A stretch of 64,000 nucleotides of DNA from Cyanobium sp. AMD-g (GCF_024346395.1 NZ_JAGQCW010000004.1:1-64000), one strand, 5' to 3'. Positions 10,020 through 20,184 are shown, numbered from the stretch's first letter. Notes: generated from the sequence alone by a model not told the origin. Numbers and translations: made by a program.

Positions 10020-11245
10020 ATCAAGCCTCCGCCGAGCAGCACCTCACCGCAGTAGAACACCGCCGCCTGCCCCGGTGCCACCGAGAACTGGGGCTCGGCG
10101 AAGTCGAGCCGGGCCCTGTGGGGCCGATCGCCGGCGTGGTCAGCGGCTGTCTCCGGCAGGGGGGTCAGCAGCGCAGGTTCCGGCAGGCTCCGGTATCTCA
10201 CCTGCACCTCAACCGCAATCGGCTGCTCCGGCGGGGCGATCGACACCCAGTTGATGGCGCCCACCACACAGTCCCGGCGGGTCGCCTCCCGGCGGGGGGC
10301 CACCACCACCCTGTTCAGGGCGCCATCCAGCCGCACCACATGCAGGGGTTCGCTCCAGGCCACCCCCAGCCCCTTGCGTTGCCCGATGGTGAAATGCTCG
10401 ATGCCGTCGTGGGAGCCGAGCACCGTGCCGTCAGGAAGCACGATCTCCCCCTGGCGTGGCGGCAGGTAGGCATCGAGAAACGCCCGCATCGAGCCGTGGT
10501 GGTCCGCCAGGCAGAGGTCCTGACTCTCGGGCTTCTCGGCGGTGCGCAGGCCGAGGCGGGCGGCCTCAGTGCGGGTCGCCTCCTTGGTGAGTTCACCCAG
10601 GGGAAACACCAGGTGGCCCAGCACCGCCTGGGGCAGGTCGTAAAGGAAGTAGCTCTGGTCCTTGAGAGGATCCAGGCCCCGCAACAGCTGGTGGCGGCCG
10701 GCCCCATCCCCTGGCAAGGGCGGGCCGTCGGCGGCGCCAGCGGGCCGCTGCCGGGCGTAGTGGCCGGTGGCCAGTCGGCTGAGGCCGCGCTCCGCGGCGG
10801 CCCACTCGAGCATCGGTCCGAACTTGACCGCCCGGTTGCAACGGGAGCAGGGCAGGGGTGTGAGGCCCTCGCCGTAGCCCTCCACCAGAAACCCGACGAT
10901 CTGCTCCTGGAAACGGGCCCGGCTGTCCACGACGTGGTGGGGCACCCCCAGCTGCTCGCAGATGCCGGCCGCATCCACCAGGCCCTCGGCGCAGCAGGAG
11001 CCCTTGCCACTCATCAGCCACAGGGTGAGGCCCTCCACCTCCCAGCCGGCGGCCACCAGCAGGGCCGCGGTCAGGGAGCTGTCCACACCGCCGGAGAGCC
11101 CCACGGCCACGCGCCGCTCGCCAGGCCAGGCGCCCAGCCGCGCCAGCACCGCGGCCACCTCTGGGGAGGGGCGCTTGGCGGCGGTGTCCGATGCAATGGC
11201 GGGGGCGGGGCTCAAGGATCCCGGTGGGTGGATGGAACAGACCAT
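10004..11245 (-). CDS. mnmA: tRNA-specific 2-thiouridylase
   Basis: MnmA makes the 2-thio group of uridine 34 in Lys, Glu and Gln tRNAs, taking sulfur from a persulfide relay and using ATP. The PP-loop is [14 protein letters not shown]. The two catalytic cysteines are in [14 protein letters not shown] and [27 protein letters not shown] and [17 protein letters not shown] are further family blocks. With the ATG at 11245 it has 413 residues, about 30 more than usual at the N-terminus (a proline-rich lead before the PP-loop), so a later start is possible. Its 5' end overlaps the divergent nnr gene by 14 bases, and its 3' end overlaps glf by 16. Confidence 0.95.
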   Translation of the reverse strand: MVCSIHPPGSLSPAPAIASDTAAKRPSPEVAAVLARLGAWPGERRVAVGLSGGVDSSLTAALLVAAGWEVEGLTLWLMSGKGSCCAEGLVDAAGICEQLGVPHHVVDSRARFQEQIVGFLVEGYGEGLTPLPCSRCNRAVKFGPMLEWAAAERGLSRLATGHYARQRPAGAADGPPLPGDGAGRHQLLRGLDPLKDQSYFLYDLPQAVLGHLVFPLGELTKEATRTEAARLGLRTAEKPESQDLCLADHHGSMRAFLDAYLPPRQGEIVLPDGTVLGSHDGIEHFTIGQRKGLGVAWSEPLHVVRLDGALNRVVVAPRREATRRDCVVGAINWVSIAPPEQPIAVEVQVRYRSLPEPALLTPLPETAADHAGDRPHRARLDFAEPQFSVAPGQAAVFYCGEVLLGGGLIQADG

Positions 11246-12923
11246 CCCATCATGGGAGAGCACTGCCCAGGCCGACGTGGACTTCCGGCCGATGCCCGCC
11301 CCCTGGCCGCCGCTGGATGCCGACCACGTCCTGGTGAGCGGATCCACGATGGCGGCCATCGAGCAACAGCTGTTCGACAGCGGCCTGCCGGTGGAGGCCC
11401 TGATGGAGAAGGCGGCCCTGGCGGTGAGCCGCCGCCTGCGGGAGCGGCCGGGCCAGGATCGCCACGACGGCCTGCTGGTGCTGGTGGGACCGGGCCACAA
11501 CGGTGGTGATGGGCTGGTGGTGGCCAGGGAATGGCATCTGGCGGGGGGCCGGGTGCGGATCTGGTGCCCCTTCGAGCGCCTCCGACCCCTCACCGACGCC
11601 CACCTGCGCCATGCCCGCTGGCTGGGTCTGCCCATGCTGGAAGACCCTCCGGACCCCGCCGATCCCGCCCTCTGGGTGGATGCCCTGTTCGGCATCGGCC
11701 AGCACCGCCCGGCCGATGCCACGATCGAAGCCCTGCTGCGGGATCGCCAGAGGGTGCGGCCCGGTGCCCTGGTGGCCATTGACGTCCCCACCGGACTGGA
11801 CGCCGATGACGGGGCCCTGCTTGGCACTGCGGCCGCCACCGCCTCCACCACCTATTGCATCGGCCTGATCAAGCGGGGCCTGGTGCAGGATGCCGCCCTG
11901 CGCTGGGTTGGGCAGCTGGAGCGGGTCTGCCTCGGACTGCCGTCCGCCCTGCTGGGCCAACCATCCGGCGATCCGCTGCTGGGCCTGACGGCCGCCGATC
12001 GGACCACGGCCCCCTGGCCCGATCCAGATCCGGCCGCCGGGAAATACGAACGGGGACGGCTGCTGGTCGTCGCCGGTAGCCGCCGTTTCAGGGGCGCCGC
12101 CCATCTGGCCCTCGCGGGCGCCACCGCATCGGGATGCGGCAGCCTGCGTGCCGCCCCGCCCCGTGAGATCGCCCCCCAGCTCTGGCAGGTCCATCCCCAC
12201 GTGGTGCTGGAACCTGGCCTGGGCGCCACCCCCGCCGGCGGCCTGGCCCTGGGGGATCTGGCCGAGGGCTGGCTGGATCGGCTGGATGCGGTGCTGCTGG
12301 GTCCGGGCCTGGGCGGGCTGGGCAACCCCGGTGGTTCGCGTGCGGCAGCGATCGAAGCCCAGGAACGGCAGCGCTGGCGGGAGCTGGCTGACTTCACAGG
12401 ACTGCTGGTGATCGATGCCGATGGCCTCAACCGCGTGGCGGCGATGGGCGCCGACTGGCTCCAGGACCGCCGAGGCCCCACCTGGATCACCCCCCACGAG
12501 GGGGAGTTCCGCAGACTCTTTGCCGATCTGGCCCCGCTGCCCCGGCCAGAAGCGGCCCTGGCGGCGGCGCGCCGCTGCGGCGCCAGCGTGTTGCTCAAGG
12601 GAGCCCGCAGCGTCGTGGCGACCCCTGAGGGACACCGCTGGCAACTGCTCCAGGCCTGCCCGGACGCCGCCAGGGCCGGGCTTGGCGATGTGCTCGCGGG
12701 CTACGCCGCGGGGCGGGGGGCCATGGCCCTGGCCACCGCCCCGCAAGGGCCTGGGCCTGCGGCCAGCGCTGATGGGACCTGGCTGGCGGCCGCCGCCCTC
12801 GACCATGCCCTCGCCGGTCTCCACTGCCAGGAGTGCAGGGGCGCCGGGGGCGTCACGCCGCTTGCGGTGGCCGAAGCACTGGCCCAGCGAGAACCGGCAG
12901 CGGATGATGGGGACAGGCGATGA
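11232..12923 (+). CDS. nnrD: Bifunctional NAD(P)H-hydrate epimerase / ADP-dependent dehydratase
   Basis: This repair enzyme epimerises and dehydrates hydrated NADH and NADPH. The N-terminal epimerase (NnrE) domain spans about residues 30-240 with [47 protein letters not shown] and [13 protein letters not shown]. The C-terminal dehydratase (NnrD/CARKD) domain spans about 260-555 with [54 protein letters not shown] and [10 protein letters not shown]. The 563-residue length fits the fused form. The ATG at 11232 overlaps the divergent mnmA start; an in-frame ATG at 11292 would also leave a complete protein and avoid the overlap. Confidence 0.93.
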   Translation: MEQTIPSWESTAQADVDFRPMPAPWPPLDADHVLVSGSTMAAIEQQLFDSGLPVEALMEKAALAVSRRLRERPGQDRHDGLLVLVGPGHNGGDGLVVAREWHLAGGRVRIWCPFERLRPLTDAHLRHARWLGLPMLEDPPDPADPALWVDALFGIGQHRPADATIEALLRDRQRVRPGALVAIDVPTGLDADDGALLGTAAATASTTYCIGLIKRGLVQDAALRWVGQLERVCLGLPSALLGQPSGDPLLGLTAADRTTAPWPDPDPAAGKYERGRLLVVAGSRRFRGAAHLALAGATASGCGSLRAAPPREIAPQLWQVHPHVVLEPGLGATPAGGLALGDLAEGWLDRLDAVLLGPGLGGLGNPGGSRAAAIEAQERQRWRELADFTGLLVIDADGLNRVAAMGADWLQDRRGPTWITPHEGEFRRLFADLAPLPRPEAALAAARRCGASVLLKGARSVVATPEGHRWQLLQACPDAARAGLGDVLAGYAAGRGAMALATAPQGPGPAASADGTWLAAAALDHALAGLHCQECRGAGGVTPLAVAEALAQREPAADDGDRR

Positions 12924-13167
12924 AGATCCAGGACTGGAGGATTAGGGGAAGCAAGGCCACTTCCTGATCTGGCAAGGCTCGCCATTCACCGTTACTTCAA
13001 CCGGGAAATTAGCCCTTTGCTCATCCAAAAGAAGCCAACGGCTAAAGAAAAGCAATTGTGTGTGGTTTCACTAGCAAGTCCTTAAAAGTTGTACCAGACA
13101 CTTTCTGTGCTTACCAGAGGGTGGATAATCCGACAACACATTCGATGGCGCCACTTCGCCCCCTCCT
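12924..13167. other. Non-coding leader before the sigma factor gene
   Basis: This 244-base gap is more AT-rich than its surroundings, especially 12990-13130, and should hold the sigma factor promoter and leader. A GATAAT box lies at 13124-13129, but I could not find a properly spaced -35 element, so no promoter is called. No reading frame with coding character is seen. Confidence 0.5.
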
Positions 13168-14097
13168 ATGACCGCCTCTGCCGTCGCGACGAGAAGGGAG
13201 AGCTCCAGCCGCAGAGGGAGTGATTCCATTACCTGGTATCTCACCTCGATCGGCAGAGAGCCCTTGCTCACCCCAGCTGAAGAGATCGAGCTCGGCAACC
13301 AGGTGCAGGCCATGATGCACCTGGTGGAGGAGTCAAAAGGCGGCTACTCGGTTCAGGAGAACAAGACGATCAGAATCGGTCGGCGCTCCAAGGAGCGGAT
13401 GATGCGCGCCAATCTTCGACTTGTGGTGAGCGTGGCCAAGAAGTACCAGGGCAAGGGCCTGGAGCTTCTTGATCTGATCCAGGAAGGCTCCCTTGGCCTC
13501 GAGCGCGCCGTCGAAAAGTTTGACCCCACCCGGGGTTACAAGTTTTCCACCTATGCCTTCTGGTGGATTCGCCAGAGCATGACGCGCGCGATTGCCTGCC
13601 AGTCCCGGGCCATTCGACTGCCGGTCCACCTCAGCGAGCGTCTGACCACAGTCCGCAAGGTGAGCCTGGAGCTGGCCCACAAGCTCGGCGCCATGCCCAG
13701 CCGTCGCGAGATTTCTGAAGCGATGGCCATTCCCGTCGAGGAGCTCGACTCCCTGCTTCGCCAGGCCCTCACCATCTCCAGCCTGGATGCCCCCATTCAT
13801 GCCGAGGATGGTCGCAGCTTCCTGGGTGATCTCATCGCCGATGGTTCTGCCGAGGAACCTCTCGACCGCATCGAGCGGGGTATGCATCAGGAGCAACTGG
13901 CCCAGCTGATGAGTCACCTTTCCAGCCAGGAAAGGGAGGTTCTGGCCCTGCGCTTCGGTCTCGACGGCATGGAGCGCCACACCCTGGCGGACATCGGCCG
14001 ACAGCTGGATGTGTCACGCGAAAGGGTCCGGCAGATTGAACTCAAGGCGCTTCGCAAACTGCGCAGCCTTTCGACACGCTCCACCCCTCTGCCCTGA
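13168..14097 (+). CDS. RNA polymerase sigma factor, SigA-like (probably group 2)
   Basis: The 309-residue protein directs RNA polymerase to sigma-70-type promoters. Region 1.2 is at residues about 20-50 (SDSITWYLTSIGREPLLTPAEE). Region 2 is RANLRLVVSVAKKYQGKGLELLDLIQEGSLGLERAVEKFDPTRGYKFSTYAFWWIRQSMTRAI. Region 3 follows as RLPVHLSERLTTVRK. Region 4 has the helix-turn-helix TLADIGRQLDVSRERVRQIELKALRKLR. The acidic region 1.1 of the primary sigma factor is absent and the protein is short, which fits cyanobacterial group 2 factors used for light, circadian or stress responses. Which paralogue it is cannot be decided here. Confidence 0.9.
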   Translation: MTASAVATRRESSSRRGSDSITWYLTSIGREPLLTPAEEIELGNQVQAMMHLVEESKGGYSVQENKTIRIGRRSKERMMRANLRLVVSVAKKYQGKGLELLDLIQEGSLGLERAVEKFDPTRGYKFSTYAFWWIRQSMTRAIACQSRAIRLPVHLSERLTTVRKVSLELAHKLGAMPSRREISEAMAIPVEELDSLLRQALTISSLDAPIHAEDGRSFLGDLIADGSAEEPLDRIERGMHQEQLAQLMSHLSSQEREVLALRFGLDGMERHTLADIGRQLDVSRERVRQIELKALRKLRSLSTRSTPLP

Positions 14098-14110
14098 AGG
14101 GGGCCTTCAG
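14094..14110. terminator. Short hairpin between convergent genes
   Basis: A perfect seven-base-pair stem CTGAAGG / CCTTCAG with loop GGG covers the sigma factor stop and the stop of the convergent gene. No T run follows on either strand, so it is at most a weak bidirectional terminator. Confidence 0.35.
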
Positions 14111-14985
14111 CGTGGTTGCCGCCGGTCCAGGAGTCGCTTCAGCTTGCCCTTGGCCTGGAGAGCGGCGATTTTCCATCGACTCTCTCCCTTGAGGCCCCGA
14201 TCACGGCGGATCTGGATCGGGGAATCGCCGACCATCTCCCAATCCGGTAACCAGCAGTTGTCAGCCCGAGGGAACCAGAACTCAAACACGGAGATCGTGG
14301 AGATCGGCAGCAACTTGCCGAGAATCGAATAGATCGACTGATCATGGCGATGCTCGATGAAGCCCTCCAGGTTGGGCGCCAGTGAGGGTGAATCATCAAT
14401 CATGGAGAAATCCTCGCTGAACACCCGCACCCAGTGACGCATGAAGTCCATGGAGGCGGGACACTTACGCACGAAGAAGGTGGTGGCCCCCAGCTGCTGG
14501 GTTGTGGTGATGTCCGGCCTGCCTCTGACGTCCAGCCGATCAAGCAGATCACCCTTGCTCCATTGGCTTTCCCCCTGATCCGGGAACTGGCGATCCATGT
14601 ACACCAAAGAGCCGTTGGGAGGCAGGCATTCGAAACCCTGAACTCCCGAGGGTGCCTCCACGGTCATGGCGAACAACTCCCGCAGCCGCTCTCGTCCGGC
14701 TGGATTGAGATGACAGCCGGAATCGATCCAATGCACCTGGTCGCCGTCCTGCAGGCGCTCGAGCGTCTGCAGGACGATCTGGGGCTTCCAGGCGTAGTAG
14801 CCGAAACCGCGGTGCTCAGGAGTCAGATAGTCCTTGAAACGATGGCGGAAATCAGGACTGAGATCCCGTTCCGACGCCGAAACGATATCCGTATAGACCT
14901 GCATCTCCTTCGCCTGACGACATAACCGCCTCCTGGCCGCCTTCATGCGACTGTCAGTGAAGGTAACGAGGACACGCTTGGGCAT
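14107..14985 (-). CDS. Putative glycosyltransferase-like protein, function unknown
   Basis: The 292-residue protein has no signal peptide. The centre reads GYYAWKPQIVLQTLERLQDGDQVHWIDSGCHLN, where WIDSGC sits where GT-A transferases place their metal-binding Asp motif. Later ATTFFVRKC and SMIDDSPSLAPN precede a conserved-looking HRHDQSIYSIL, like the HDQ motif seen in several capsule-type transferases. These cues suggest a nucleotide-sugar transferase with a GT-A fold, but no family match is certain. Its tail is strongly basic. It stands alone on the minus strand between the sigma factor and pdhA, away from the main glycan island. Confidence 0.5.
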   Translation of the reverse strand: MPKRVLVTFTDSRMKAARRRLCRQAKEMQVYTDIVSASERDLSPDFRHRFKDYLTPEHRGFGYYAWKPQIVLQTLERLQDGDQVHWIDSGCHLNPAGRERLRELFAMTVEAPSGVQGFECLPPNGSLVYMDRQFPDQGESQWSKGDLLDRLDVRGRPDITTTQQLGATTFFVRKCPASMDFMRHWVRVFSEDFSMIDDSPSLAPNLEGFIEHRHDQSIYSILGKLLPISTISVFEFWFPRADNCWLPDWEMVGDSPIQIRRDRGLKGESRWKIAALQAKGKLKRLLDRRQPR

Positions 14986-15052
14986 CAGAGCTGAAGCACC
15001 CAGGGCAAGGGAATGATGTTATGGAGGTCAGCGCAATCCCCCTGCACTGATC

Positions 15053-16162
15053 TCAGTCTTCGGCCCAGATGTAGCGGGTGAGTTCGCTGCCATCGGGCTC
15101 GGGAGCCGCGAGGGCGAACTCCACACAATCGGCCACTTCGGCATCGATCTCCTTCTCGATCGCCTTGAGCTCCTCGGCCGTGGCCAGGCCCATGTCCGTC
15201 AGGCGCAGGGCCAGTTGTTTGATGGGATCGCGCTTGGCCCAGAACTCCTTCTCGGCCGCTTCACGGAGCTCATCGGGATCCGCCAGGGAATGGCCACGGA
15301 ACCGGTAGGTGAGGCACTCCAGGAGCGTGGGGCCTTCACCAGCCCTGGCCCGCTCAATGGCCCGCTGGGCCGCGGCCCTCACGGCCAGCACATCCATGCC
15401 ATCCACTTCCTCGCCGACCATGCCGAAACCCGCCGCCTTGCGCCAGATTTCCGGCTCACTGGTGGCCCGGTTGTGGTCCATGCCGATGGCCCAGCGGTTG
15501 TTTTCGACCACGAACAGGATCGGCAGCTTCCACAGCGAGGCCATGTTCAGGCACTCGTAGAACTGGCCGATGTTGCAGGTGCCATCCCCGAAGAAGGCGG
15601 CCGTGACGGCATCGCTGTCGGCCTGGCCGAGGGCATCACGCTTGTAGCGGCTGGTGAACGCCGCTCCCAGGGCCACCGGGATGCCTTCGCCGATGAAGGC
15701 ATAGCCACCGAGCAGATGGTGTTCCCTGGAGAACAGGTGCATCGATCCGCCACGACCCTTGCTGCAGCCCGTGGCCTTTCCGAACAGCTCGCTCATCACC
15801 TCCCGGGCCGGCACTCCGCAGCTCAGGGCATGCACGTGGTCGCGGTAGGTGCTGCAGAACCAGTCATGCTGCAGTCGCATCGCCCGGATCACACCGGTGG
15901 AGACGGCTTCCTGACCGTTGTACAGATGCACGAAGCCGAACATCTTGCCCCGGTAGTACATCTCGGCGCACTTGTCCTCAAAGCGGCGCCCCAGGGTCAT
16001 GTCCCGGTAGAGCATCAGACCCTCGTCCCGGCTGACACTGGCTCGCTCGGCCGGATACAGACCTTCCAATCGCACCGCATGGCTGCCCGCCTCCTCAGAA
16101 GACGCGGCGGCCCCAGGGCTGGCGGGCTGGGCTGCCCGCGCCGCGGTCAATTCCTGAGTCAT
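15053..16162 (-). CDS. pdhA: Pyruvate dehydrogenase E1 component, alpha subunit
   Basis: PdhA with PdhB forms the thiamine-diphosphate E1 enzyme that decarboxylates pyruvate and passes the acetyl group to lipoyl-E2. The thiamine-diphosphate motif [31 protein letters not shown] is complete. [35 protein letters not shown] and [17 protein letters not shown] (with the usual loop Ser) are also present. The ATG at 16162 gives 369 residues; the first 35 are Ala-rich and variable. No pdhB is nearby, as is common in cyanobacteria. Confidence 0.96.
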   Translation of the reverse strand: MTQELTAARAAQPASPGAAASSEEAGSHAVRLEGLYPAERASVSRDEGLMLYRDMTLGRRFEDKCAEMYYRGKMFGFVHLYNGQEAVSTGVIRAMRLQHDWFCSTYRDHVHALSCGVPAREVMSELFGKATGCSKGRGGSMHLFSREHHLLGGYAFIGEGIPVALGAAFTSRYKRDALGQADSDAVTAAFFGDGTCNIGQFYECLNMASLWKLPILFVVENNRWAIGMDHNRATSEPEIWRKAAGFGMVGEEVDGMDVLAVRAAAQRAIERARAGEGPTLLECLTYRFRGHSLADPDELREAAEKEFWAKRDPIKQLALRLTDMGLATAEELKAIEKEIDAEVADCVEFALAAPEPDGSELTRYIWAED

Positions 16163-16270
16163 GGCAGGAAGGCGATGCGATTCGTGGCCCCGACTGTACG
16201 GGGTCCGTTCCCTGGTGACAGTCAAAACCACTGCCTCTGACTACAGTCGCGCCCCAGCGTCATCATCGGA

Positions 16271-18241
16271 TTGGACCTGCCGATCGATCATTTCCGCTTG
16301 CTGGGCGTGCCTCCGTCCGCCGATGCCCAGGGGGTCCTGCGCACCCTCCAGTCGCGCCTGGACCGTCCGCCCCATGCAGGGTTCACCGCCGAAACCCTGC
16401 AGACACGGGCGGAGTTGCTCCGGGCCAGCGCCGACTTGCTGTGCGATACCGATCGGCGCGCCGCCTACGAAGCGGAGCTGACCAGTCTGGCCGGCAGCGA
16501 CGGCAGCCTTCAGCCGGCCCTGGAGATCACCAGCTCCCGCCAGGTGGGTGGGCTGGTGCTGCTGATGGAGGGGGGCCAGCCCCTGGAGGCCTTCGAAATG
16601 GCCAGCCGCTCGCTGCACCCCCCCCAGTCGCCCACCCTCGGCAGTGGCCGCGAAGCCGATCTCACGCTGCTGGCGGGGCTGGCCTGCCTCGCCGCCGCCG
16701 GCGAACTGGAGGAGCAGCGCCGCTTCGAAGCCGCCGCCCGCACCCTGGAGCAGGGTCTGCAACTGCTGCAGCGCCTCGGCAGGCAACCCGACCTCAGGGA
16801 AACCATGCACGCCCAGCTGGACCACCTCACGCCCTACCGGGTGCTCGACCTGCTGAGCCGGGACCTGGTCGCCGGTGTCGAGCGGCAGGAGGGCCTGGAG
16901 CTGCTCGAGCAACTCGTGCAGCGGCGCGGGGGGCTTGAGGGCGATGGTGATCCCCAGTTCCCCAGCCAGGACTTCCAGCCCTTCTTCCACCAGATCCGCG
17001 CCTTCCTCACCGTCCAGGAGCAGGTGGATCTGTTCAGCCGTTGGGCAGCCACCGGCTCCGACGCGGCCGACTTCCTGGCCACCATCGCCCTGACCGCCTC
17101 CGGGTTCGCCCAGCGCAAGCCCGAGCGCATCGCTGAAGCCAGACACCGCCTGCAGCGCAGCGGCCGGGAGGGGATCGAACCGCTGCTGGCCAACCTGCAC
17201 CTGCTGCTGGGGGAGGCCGACACGGCACGGACCTGCTTCGACCGGGGCGCCAGCCAGGAGCTGAAGGACTGGGCCGCCGGCAAAAGTGCTGACCCGCTGG
17301 GTCAGCTCTGCGCCTACTGCAGCGACTGGCTGGTGCGGGATGTGCTGCCCGGCTACCGGGACCTGGAAGCCGAGCCCGATCTGGTGGCCTACTTCAGTGA
17401 CCGCGACGTGGTCGCCTACGTCGAGCGGGAGGACCAACGCCGGGGTCGCGCCTATCTCGCCGCCCCGGCAGCCGTGGAGCCTGCCCCAGGCCCAGCCTTC
17501 CCCCCCTACGACGACCTCGGCCCGGGAACACTGCCGCCCCCAGTGCCCCTGACCCTGGAGGGGGGCAGCGCCGGCGGATTCGCCCCACTGCCTGCGGCTG
17601 ACGCCGCAAAGGATCCCGATGACGACGGGGAGCTCGATGATGAGGTGCCCCTGCGCTGGCCAGTGCCGCCGCGGCCCTGGCTGCTGGGGGGCGCCGCCGC
17701 CCTGCTGCTGGTGCTGGTCGCTGCCTGGGTGCTGCGGCAGCGCCAGAGCTCGCCCCCACCGGCACCGGCGCCGGTTCCGCCGGCCACCGCCCCGGCTCCC
17801 ACTCCGAAACCCACTCCGAAGCCTGTGGTCGGGCTGCGCGTCACCCCGCTCACCGCGAACCGTCCCGATGCGGCCCAGGTGCGCCAACTGTTGGAGAACT
17901 GGCTGACCGTCAAGAGCGGCGTGCTGGCGGGTGAACCGACGCCTCAGGACCTCGATCGCATCGCCCGGGAAGGGCCGATGGCCCTGCTGGCCAGGGAGCG
18001 CCGCGGCGATCTCGCCCGGGGCCAGACCCAGCAGCTCGATGTTCAGATCATCGATCTCACCCTCTCGGAAAATGGCCCCCGGCGCATCGTCGCCGTCGCC
18101 CGGCTGCGCTACAGCGATCGGCGCCTTGATGCCAACGGAACAGTGCTGGAGACCACGGCTCCGCTGGAGCTGCGCAATGGTTATGTATTCGGACGCGACG
18201 GCGACAGCTGGCGCCTGGCGGCCACCCAATCCCTCAACTGA
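16271..18241 (+). CDS. ftn2: Ftn2/ARC6-type cell division protein (ZipN)
   Basis: Ftn2 (ZipN; ARC6 in plastids) is an inner-membrane protein that anchors and organises FtsZ rings in cyanobacteria. The 656-residue product starts with TTG at 16271, giving MDLPIDHFRLLGVPPSADAQ, the degenerate J-domain opening typical of these proteins. A long helical Ala/Leu-rich region follows. One transmembrane segment lies at about residues 475-495 (LLGGAAALLLVLVAAWVL), then a Pro-rich linker, then a C-terminal IMS-type domain ending VFGRDGDSWRLAATQSLN. It overlaps the ffh start by one base (TGATG). Confidence 0.88.
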   Translation: MDLPIDHFRLLGVPPSADAQGVLRTLQSRLDRPPHAGFTAETLQTRAELLRASADLLCDTDRRAAYEAELTSLAGSDGSLQPALEITSSRQVGGLVLLMEGGQPLEAFEMASRSLHPPQSPTLGSGREADLTLLAGLACLAAAGELEEQRRFEAAARTLEQGLQLLQRLGRQPDLRETMHAQLDHLTPYRVLDLLSRDLVAGVERQEGLELLEQLVQRRGGLEGDGDPQFPSQDFQPFFHQIRAFLTVQEQVDLFSRWAATGSDAADFLATIALTASGFAQRKPERIAEARHRLQRSGREGIEPLLANLHLLLGEADTARTCFDRGASQELKDWAAGKSADPLGQLCAYCSDWLVRDVLPGYRDLEAEPDLVAYFSDRDVVAYVEREDQRRGRAYLAAPAAVEPAPGPAFPPYDDLGPGTLPPPVPLTLEGGSAGGFAPLPAADAAKDPDDDGELDDEVPLRWPVPPRPWLLGGAAALLLVLVAAWVLRQRQSSPPPAPAPVPPATAPAPTPKPTPKPVVGLRVTPLTANRPDAAQVRQLLENWLTVKSGVLAGEPTPQDLDRIAREGPMALLARERRGDLARGQTQQLDVQIIDLTLSENGPRRIVAVARLRYSDRRLDANGTVLETTAPLELRNGYVFGRDGDSWRLAATQSLN

Positions 18242-19710
18242 TGTTCGACGAACTCTCCCAGCGCTTTGAAGACGCGGTCAAGGGACTGCGCGGCCAGGCG
18301 GCCATTTCGGAAACGAACGTCGACGGAGCCCTCAAGGAGGTGCGACGGGCGCTGCTGGAGGCTGACGTGAGCCTGGCGGTGGTGAAGGAGTTCGTTGAGG
18401 AGGTGCGGCGCAAGGCCGTGGGCGCCGAGGTGGTGCGGGGGGTGAGCCCGGACCAGAAGTTCATCCAGCTGGTGCACGAGCAGCTTGTCGACACCATGGG
18501 CGGCGCCAACGCGCCCCTGGCCCGGGCGGCGGACGGGCCCACCGTGATCCTGATGGCCGGTCTGCAGGGGGCCGGCAAGACCACCGCCACCGCCAAGCTG
18601 GGCCTGCACCTCAAGGAACAGGGGCGGCGCGCCCTGCTGGTGGCCGCCGATGTCTACCGGCCGGCCGCCATCGACCAGCTCCAGACACTGGGCCGCCAGA
18701 TCGGTGTGGAGGTGTTCAGCCTCGGCAGCGACGCCAAGCCGGAAGCGATCGCTGCCGCCGGCGTGGCCAAGGGGCGGGACGAGGGCTTCGACACCGTGCT
18801 GGTGGACACCGCCGGCCGGCTCCAGATCGATGCCTCAATGATGGAGGAGATGGTCCGGATCCGGGAGGCGGCGGCCCCGGATGAGGTGCTGCTGGTGGTG
18901 GATTCGATGATCGGCCAGGAGGCCGCTGAACTCACCCGCGCCTTCCATGAGCAGGTGGGCATCACCGGCGCCGTGCTCACCAAGCTGGACGGCGATTCCC
19001 GCGGCGGGGCGGCGCTCTCGATCCGCAAGGTGAGCGGTGCGCCGATCAAGTTCATCGGCACCGGCGAGAAGGTGGAGGCGCTGCAGCCGTTCCACCCGGA
19101 GCGGATGGCGAGCCGGATCCTGGGCATGGGCGATGTGCTCACCCTGGTGGAGAAGGCCACCAAGGAGGTGGAGCTGGCCGATGTGGAGAAGATGCAGCGC
19201 AAGCTGCAGGAAGCCAGCTTCGATTTCTCCGATTTCGTGCAGCAGATGCGCCTGATCAAGCGCATGGGCTCCCTGGGCGGGCTGATGAAGCTGATCCCTG
19301 GGATGAACAAGATCGATGACGGCATGCTGCGGCAGGGCGAGAGCCAGCTCAAGCGCATCGAGGCCATGATCGGCTCGATGACGGAAGCCGAGCGACGCCA
19401 GCCCGAGCTGCTCGCCGCCCAGCCCTCCCGCCGTCGCCGCATCGCCGCCGGCAGCGGCCACACCCCGGCGGATGTGGACAAGGTGCTCTCGGACTTCCAG
19501 AAGATGCGCGGCTTCATGCAGCAGATGAGCCGGGGTGGCATGCCGGGAATGCCGGGCATGGGTGGATTTCCCGGCATGCCAGGGATGGGAGGTGGCCTGC
19601 CGGGCATGGGCGGGATGCCGGGGATGGGGGCCCCTGGTGGCCGCGGCGGTGGCAAGCCGCCCAAGCCCCCGAAGCCGGCCAAGAAGCGCAAGGGATTTGG
19701 GCAGCTCTGA
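18241..19710 (+). CDS. ffh: Signal recognition particle protein Ffh
   Basis: Ffh binds signal sequences on the ribosome and, with FtsY, delivers them to the membrane by paired GTP hydrolysis. The N domain starts MFDELSQRFEDAVKGLRG. The G domain has the P-loop GLQGAGKTT, DVYRPAAIDQL, VDTAGRLQ and TKLDGDSRGGAAL. The M domain follows with KRMGSLGGLMKLIPGMNK and the RNA-binding RRRRIAAGSG. The product is 489 residues. The last 60 residues are an unusual Gly-Met-Pro repeat (GMPGMPGMGGFPGMPGMGG), a methionine-rich extension of the M domain, then a Lys/Pro tail ending KKRKGFGQL. The 4.5S RNA gene is not seen in the window. Confidence 0.97.
   Translation: MFDELSQRFEDAVKGLRGQAAISETNVDGALKEVRRALLEADVSLAVVKEFVEEVRRKAVGAEVVRGVSPDQKFIQLVHEQLVDTMGGANAPLARAADGPTVILMAGLQGAGKTTATAKLGLHLKEQGRRALLVAADVYRPAAIDQLQTLGRQIGVEVFSLGSDAKPEAIAAAGVAKGRDEGFDTVLVDTAGRLQIDASMMEEMVRIREAAAPDEVLLVVDSMIGQEAAELTRAFHEQVGITGAVLTKLDGDSRGGAALSIRKVSGAPIKFIGTGEKVEALQPFHPERMASRILGMGDVLTLVEKATKEVELADVEKMQRKLQEASFDFSDFVQQMRLIKRMGSLGGLMKLIPGMNKIDDGMLRQGESQLKRIEAMIGSMTEAERRQPELLAAQPSRRRRIAAGSGHTPADVDKVLSDFQKMRGFMQQMSRGGMPGMPGMGGFPGMPGMGGGLPGMGGMPGMGAPGGRGGGKPPKPPKPAKKRKGFGQL
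19535..19660 (+). repeat. Imperfect short tandem repeat coding Gly-Met-Pro-Gly-Met
   Basis: The 3' part of ffh repeats units close to GGCATGCCGGGNATG. They encode repeated GMPGM and GMGG blocks that extend the methionine-rich M domain. The units are degenerate, so expansion was probably ancient rather than recent. Confidence 0.7.
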
Positions 19711-19725
19711 GCACCCCTGTAGGAT
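19697..19725 (+). promoter_or_regulatory. Candidate promoter for rpsP-phoH
   Basis: TTGGGC at 19697-19702 and TAGGAT at 19720-19725 are separated by 17 bases. The -10 box lies about 30 bases before the rpsP start. The -35 box is inside the ffh 3' end. The match is imperfect, and read-through from ffh is also possible. Confidence 0.4.
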
Positions 19726-19755
19726 TGGGGGCTGCATTTCGAGCACCATTTCCAG

Positions 19756-20184
19756 ATGATCAAGCTCCGGCTGAAGCGGTTCGGCAAGAAACGGGAAGCG
19801 AGTTTCCGTCTGGTGGCCACCAACAGCACCTCCCGCCGCGATGGCCGTCCGCTTGAGGAGCTGGGCTTTTACAACCCCCGCACCAAGGAAACGCGCCTGG
19901 ACACCGAGGCCATCCGCCTGCGTCTCGGCCAGGGAGCCCAGCCCACCGACACCGTGCGCACCCTGCTCGAAAAGGGCGGTCTGATCGAGAAGACCGTTCG
20001 TCCGGCCGAAACCGTTGGAAAGCTCCAGCAGGCCGCAGCCCGCGAGGCCGCCGCTGCCGCTGCGATCAAGGAAGCGGAAGCCGCCAAGCAGGCCGCTGCG
20101 GCAAAGCTGGCTGAAGAGGCTGCCGCGGTTGCCGCAGCCGAAGCTGCCGATGCCGATGCCGAACCTGCTGCCACCGAGGCCTGA
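19756..20184 (+). CDS. rpsP: 30S ribosomal protein S16
   Basis: S16 is a small-subunit assembly protein. The first 80 residues are the conserved fold: [34 protein letters not shown] and [16 protein letters not shown]. The protein is 142 residues, longer than the core of about 80 because of an Ala/Glu-rich, probably helical C-terminal tail ([20 protein letters not shown] and beyond). Such tails are common in S16 of marine and freshwater picocyanobacteria. The stop overlaps the presumed CTG start of phoH. Confidence 0.97.
   Translation: MIKLRLKRFGKKREASFRLVATNSTSRRDGRPLEELGFYNPRTKETRLDTEAIRLRLGQGAQPTDTVRTLLEKGGLIEKTVRPAETVGKLQQAAAREAAAAAAIKEAEAAKQAAAAKLAEEAAAVAAAEAADADAEPAATEA

Noticed and set aside
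16241-18229. Minus-strand open frame of 662 codons opposite the Ftn2-type gene
   Set aside because: Its length comes from codon bias at third positions; no motif is seen, while the plus strand has a clear J-like domain, a membrane helix and a C-terminal domain.
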